DNA of 7,674 bases from an uncultured Bacteroidales bacterium (GTDB taxonomy: Bacteria; Bacteroidota; Bacteroidia; Bacteroidales; UBA932). Both the position numbers and the translations under genes were made by a program. Location: assembly GCA_947305045.1 (NCBI GenBank), contig CAMZCW010000108.1:1-7674 (forward strand). Reading direction: 5' to 3'. Shown here piece by piece: positions 5,855 to 7,674 of the stretch (position 1 is its first letter; every line of letters begins with the position of its first letter). Below the pieces are notes generated by a model. It saw only the letters and a program-made list of their open reading frames with translations, ran no database searches and was not told the DNA's origin.

Positions 5855-6756
5855 TGCGGATAGAGACCATTACATCGGCCCAAAACCCGAAAATCAAGCA
5901 TCTGCTCCTGCTGCAGGAAAAATCCAAAGCGCGGCGGGAGCAGGGTCTTTTTGTGGTGGAAGGCATGCGGGAACTGACGCACTGCCTGGAGGCCGGTTAC
6001 ACCGTAAAAACCATCTTTATTTGTCCCGCTATCGCAGGTGGTTTAACTGCGGAGGGTGTTGTATCGCAAATCTCTGGCCACCCTCGGCCGGATAAGAGGG
6101 AGGGGCCCGCTGGCGTAGCCAGTGGGAGGGGCCGGAGCAAAGCGGAGGCGATTTGCGATGCAATACCCTCCGCAGATGAACCTTTAGTTATCGAGCTTCC
6201 TGAGCAGCTTTACCGCAAGGTGGCGTACCGGGAGAGTACGGAGGGGATTATCGCGGAGGTGGAGTATAAGACACTGGTACTCAAGGATTTGCAGCTTCCG
6301 GAGAATCCGCTTATCATGGTGCTGGAGAGCGTGGAGAAGCCCGGCAACCTGGGTGCGGTGCTGCGGAGCGCAGACGCAGCCAAGGCGGACGCCGTGCTTA
6401 TCTGCGACCCGCTTACAGACCTGTACAACCCCAACCTCATCCGGGCTTCCATCGGCGCGGTGTTTACCGTTCCCACCGTGGCGGTCTCGTCAGAGGAAGC
6501 CATTGCCTTCCTGCAAGCGCGTGGCATTCAGATACTTACCGCCCAGCTGCAAGATTCTTCGCTGTATTACGATGTGAACATGAAGCGCGGCACGGCGCTG
6601 GTGATGGGGACGGAATCCACCGGCCTCACTCCCCTGTGGCGCAAGGCCGCCACCGCCCACATCCGCATCCCCATGCTGGGCCGGCTGGACAGCCTCAACG
6701 TTTCCGTGAGCGCCGCCATTCTCCTGTTCGAAGCCGTTCGTCAGCGGCAGGGATAA
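5854..6756 (+). CDS. SpoU/TrmH-family RNA 2'-O-ribose methyltransferase carrying an in-frame repeat-derived insert
   Basis: A 300-residue SPOUT methyltransferase that probably uses S-adenosylmethionine to methylate a ribose 2'-OH in rRNA or tRNA; the target is unknown. Residues 1-57 (SAQNPKIKHLL, LFVVEGMREL, VKTIFICP) begin the L30e-like substrate-binding domain. It resumes at LVIELPEQLYRKVAYREST (111-129). The catalytic knot domain follows with motif 1 EKPGNLGAVLR (161-171; Asn165, Arg171), motif 2 MGTESTGL (251-258) and motif 3 IPMLGRLDSLNVSVSAA (272-288), all intact. Between the two parts of the N-domain, residues about 65-107 (Gly/Arg/Ser/Pro-rich) are encoded by a large palindromic element. 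Close Bacteroidales relatives, as I recall them, have only a short loop there and total about 260-265 residues. I start at 5854 because MRIETITSAQNPKIK matches the family N-terminus; upstream codons back to 5779 overlap the PspC gene in another frame. TAATG overlap suggests translational coupling. The insert leaves the frame open, so the gene is probably functional. Confidence 0.92.
   Translation: MRIETITSAQNPKIKHLLLLQEKSKARREQGLFVVEGMRELTHCLEAGYTVKTIFICPAIAGGLTAEGVVSQISGHPRPDKREGPAGVASGRGRSKAEAICDAIPSADEPLVIELPEQLYRKVAYRESTEGIIAEVEYKTLVLKDLQLPENPLIMVLESVEKPGNLGAVLRSADAAKADAVLICDPLTDLYNPNLIRASIGAVFTVPTVAVSSEEAIAFLQARGIQILTAQLQDSSLYYDVNMKRGTALVMGTESTGLTPLWRKAATAHIRIPMLGRLDSLNVSVSAAILLFEAVRQRQG
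6040..6182. repeat. Large imperfect palindromic element inside the methyltransferase gene
   Basis: The left arm at 6047-6072 begins CTGCGGAGGGTGTTG and ends ATCGCAAATC. The reverse complement of the right arm at 6150-6175 begins CTGCGGAGGGTATTG and ends with the same ATCGCAAATC. The arms match at 24 of 26 positions, and over 33 bases (6040-6072 with 6150-6182) at 29. The unit 6047-6175 is 129 bases, exactly 43 codons, with no stop in the gene's frame. Between the arms lie a GC-rich hairpin and two copies of GGGAGGGGCC. Composition and structure differ sharply from the surrounding coding DNA. It has no ORF of its own, so it would be a non-autonomous element (MITE-, REP- or RPE-like). No unambiguous target duplication is seen; CGCAG occurs at 6033-6037 and again at 6171-6175, which could be chance. 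Confidence 0.8.
6098..6133. repeat. Central hairpin of the palindromic element flanked by 10-base direct repeats
   Basis: CCCGCTGGC (6106-6114) pairs with GCCAGTGGG (6118-6126) around a GTA loop: nine pairs, one of them G-T. The stem is bracketed by two direct copies of GGGAGGGGCC (6098-6107 and 6124-6133). Just to the left, CCCTC (6081-6085) can pair with GAGGG (6096-6100); alternatively CTCGGCC (6083-6089) pairs with GGCCGGAG (6130-6137) with one bulge. In RNA this would stack into a long structured arm on top of the outer 26-base stem. Confidence 0.75.
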
Positions 6757-6761
6757 AACCC

Positions 6762-7235
6762 TTATTTCACCAGATTGATGGCGCCAAAGACGCCCAGGGA
6801 GGCGGCGAGCATGATGGCCCCGGCCAGCAGGACGCCCAGCAGGACGTACAGGACGCTCTTCTTGAAGTCCATATTCAGGATGGAAGCGGCGAGCGTGCCC
6901 GTCCAGGCGCCGGTGCCGGGCAGCGGAATGCCTACGAACAGCAGCAGGGCCCAGTAGAGGCCGCGACCTGCCTTGGCTTCCAGCTTGCGACCACCCTTTT
7001 CCCCTTTTTCCAGGCACCAGGTAAAGAAGCCGCCAATCACTTTTTTGTCCTTGCCCCACTCCAGGATGCGGCGGGCAAAAAGGAAGATGAACGGTACAGG
7101 CAACATATTGCCTACCACCGAGATAATAATGGACGGGACGATAGGAAGCCCCATGCCCACGGCGATGGGAATGGCACCGCGAAGCTCGATGAGCGGCACC
7201 ATGGATATCAGAAAGATCAGGAGGTACTTCTTCAT
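6762..7235 (-). CDS. COG2426-family small integral membrane protein (putative small multidrug exporter)
   Basis: A 157-residue inner-membrane protein of the family Pfam names 'putative small multi-drug export protein' (PF06695). The family signatures are visible: ELRGAIPIAVGMGLP (17-31) near the N-terminus and GIPLPGTGAWTG (102-113), two polar re-entrant-like motifs with conserved Pro and Gly. Hydrophobic segments lie at about 4-16, 32-55, 93-117 and 126-150, with a basic loop (GKDKKVIGG to RKLEAKAGRG, about 61-91) between the second and third. The drug-export name has little experimental support in my knowledge, and the true substrate is unknown. The ATG at 7235 overlaps the TGA of the upstream kinase gene by four bases (ATGA), so translation is likely coupled. 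It converges on the methyltransferase, with 5 bases between the two stop codons and no hairpin terminator seen. Confidence 0.88.
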   Translation of the reverse strand: MKKYLLIFLISMVPLIELRGAIPIAVGMGLPIVPSIIISVVGNMLPVPFIFLFARRILEWGKDKKVIGGFFTWCLEKGEKGGRKLEAKAGRGLYWALLLFVGIPLPGTGAWTGTLAASILNMDFKKSVLYVLLGVLLAGAIMLAASLGVFGAINLVK

Positions 7236-7674
7236 TGGTTAGCAGCGATAAGTGCACGGATTTCTTCCTTGGCGTCCCGCCAGCGGGGAATGTCAATTTT
7301 GGTGCCGATCACCTCCACCACCTTGGCGGCAATGATGGAGCCAATCTCTCCACAAACACGCAGCGGCATGCCCAGCGAATGGGCGTAGAGGAAACCGGCC
7401 GCATAGGTATCCCCGGCACCGGTAGCGTCCACAGGCGTAGCGGGCCAGGGCTCGATGAAGTGGTATTCATCCCCGGACTTGACCATCGACCCGGCTTTTC
7501 CCACCTTTACGACAGCAATGTCGCACACGTTTGCGAGCTCGTCAATGGCCTCCCGCGGGGCCTTCTTGGTGAAGGCTTTGGCCTCTGACTCGTTGGCAAA
7601 GACGATGTCCACGTAGTTCTCCACCAGGTTGTGGAAGAAGGCGTCGTTGGACTCCACTACATTATAGGAGGCCA
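7232..7674 (-). CDS. PfkB-family carbohydrate/nucleoside kinase, adenosine-kinase-like (C-terminal 146 residues, 5' end outside window)
   Basis: The frame is open to the right edge. A GTG at 7657 is an internal valine: the upstream codons read ASYNV and continue VESNDAFFHN, which aligns with the middle of PfkB kinases. Members transfer phosphate from ATP to a sugar or nucleoside hydroxyl in the cytoplasm. The visible part holds VDIVFANESEAKAFT, then IAVVKVGKAGS, and the family's C-terminal signature PVDATGAGDTYAAGFL. The signature carries the anion hole GAGD and the catalytic Asp, residue 88 of this fragment. Wording such as ASYNVVE and YVDIVFANE is closest to the Bacteroidetes proteins usually annotated as adenosine kinase, as I recall them; ribokinase or another PfkB sugar kinase cannot be excluded because the N-terminal substrate site is missing. 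It shares an ATGA overlap with the membrane-protein gene downstream. Confidence 0.9.
   Translation of the reverse strand, partial: ASYNVVESNDAFFHNLVENYVDIVFANESEAKAFTKKAPREAIDELANVCDIAVVKVGKAGSMVKSGDEYHFIEPWPATPVDATGAGDTYAAGFLYAHSLGMPLRVCGEIGSIIAAKVVEVIGTKIDIPRWRDAKEEIRALIAANQ

Noticed and set aside
6047..6175. Methyltransferase as a pseudogene, or the insert as an intron or intein
   Set aside because: The frame stays open with all catalytic motifs intact; 129 bases are too short for a group I or II intron, and 43 residues with no splicing-block motifs are too few for an intein.
6721..6790. Intrinsic terminator between the convergent methyltransferase and membrane-protein genes
   Set aside because: Only a 4-base stem (GCCG with CGGC) is present, and no T-tract follows on either strand.
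1..7674. CRISPR array, tRNA or rRNA gene, insertion sequence with a transposase
   Set aside because: No regularly spaced repeats, cloverleaf-like intergenic segment or transposase frame was seen; nearly all of the window is coding.

Overview
The window is from a Bacteroidetes chromosome, most likely order Bacteroidales. Support comes from three starch-type glycoside hydrolases with lipoprotein signal peptides, a SusB-like GH97 enzyme, promoter boxes of the Bacteroidetes type (TAnnTTTG) and an almost complete lack of Shine-Dalgarno sites. The protein families (LysRS, PspC, SpoU/TrmH methyltransferase, adenosine-kinase-like PfkB) also read most like Bacteroidales members. The DNA is rather GC-rich for that order. 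I cannot name a genus.

Left part (1-3963, minus strand): an apparent alpha-glucan operon. Its transcription order is a 474-aa GH13 alpha-amylase-type lipoprotein, a 658-aa GH13 neopullulanase/cyclomaltodextrinase-type lipoprotein whose ATG directly follows the previous TAA, and, after 32 bases, a SusB-like GH97 alpha-glucosidase cut off by the window edge. All three look like lipoproteins without acidic residues right after the lipid-bearing Cys, so I infer periplasm-facing enzymes that reduce imported malto-oligosaccharides to glucose. No SusC/SusD pair is visible.

Middle (3964-4129): a 166-base divergent intergenic region with a good promoter match for the glucan operon, a -7 box for lysS, and small palindromes between them.

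Right part (4130-6756, plus strand): lysS, a 67-aa PspC-domain membrane protein 6 bases later, and a SpoU/TrmH-family rRNA/tRNA 2'-O-methyltransferase starting in a 1-base TAATG overlap. These probably form one transcription unit. From the right edge (7674-6762, minus strand) come the C-terminal part of an adenosine-kinase-like PfkB kinase and a COG2426-type small membrane protein, coupled by an ATGA overlap. They converge on the methyltransferase with only 5 bases between the stops.

The most unusual object is a large imperfect palindrome at about 6040-6182 inside the methyltransferase gene. Its two 26-base arms differ at two positions and enclose a GC-rich nested hairpin. The arm-to-arm unit is exactly 129 bases (43 codons), is open in frame, and adds a Gly/Arg/Ser/Pro-rich segment at the place where relatives, as I recall them, have only a short loop. 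It looks like a mobile palindromic repeat that settled in frame inside a housekeeping protein gene, comparable in principle to Rickettsia palindromic elements. A second, short candidate dispersed repeat lies in the gap between the GH13 and GH97 genes (534-560).
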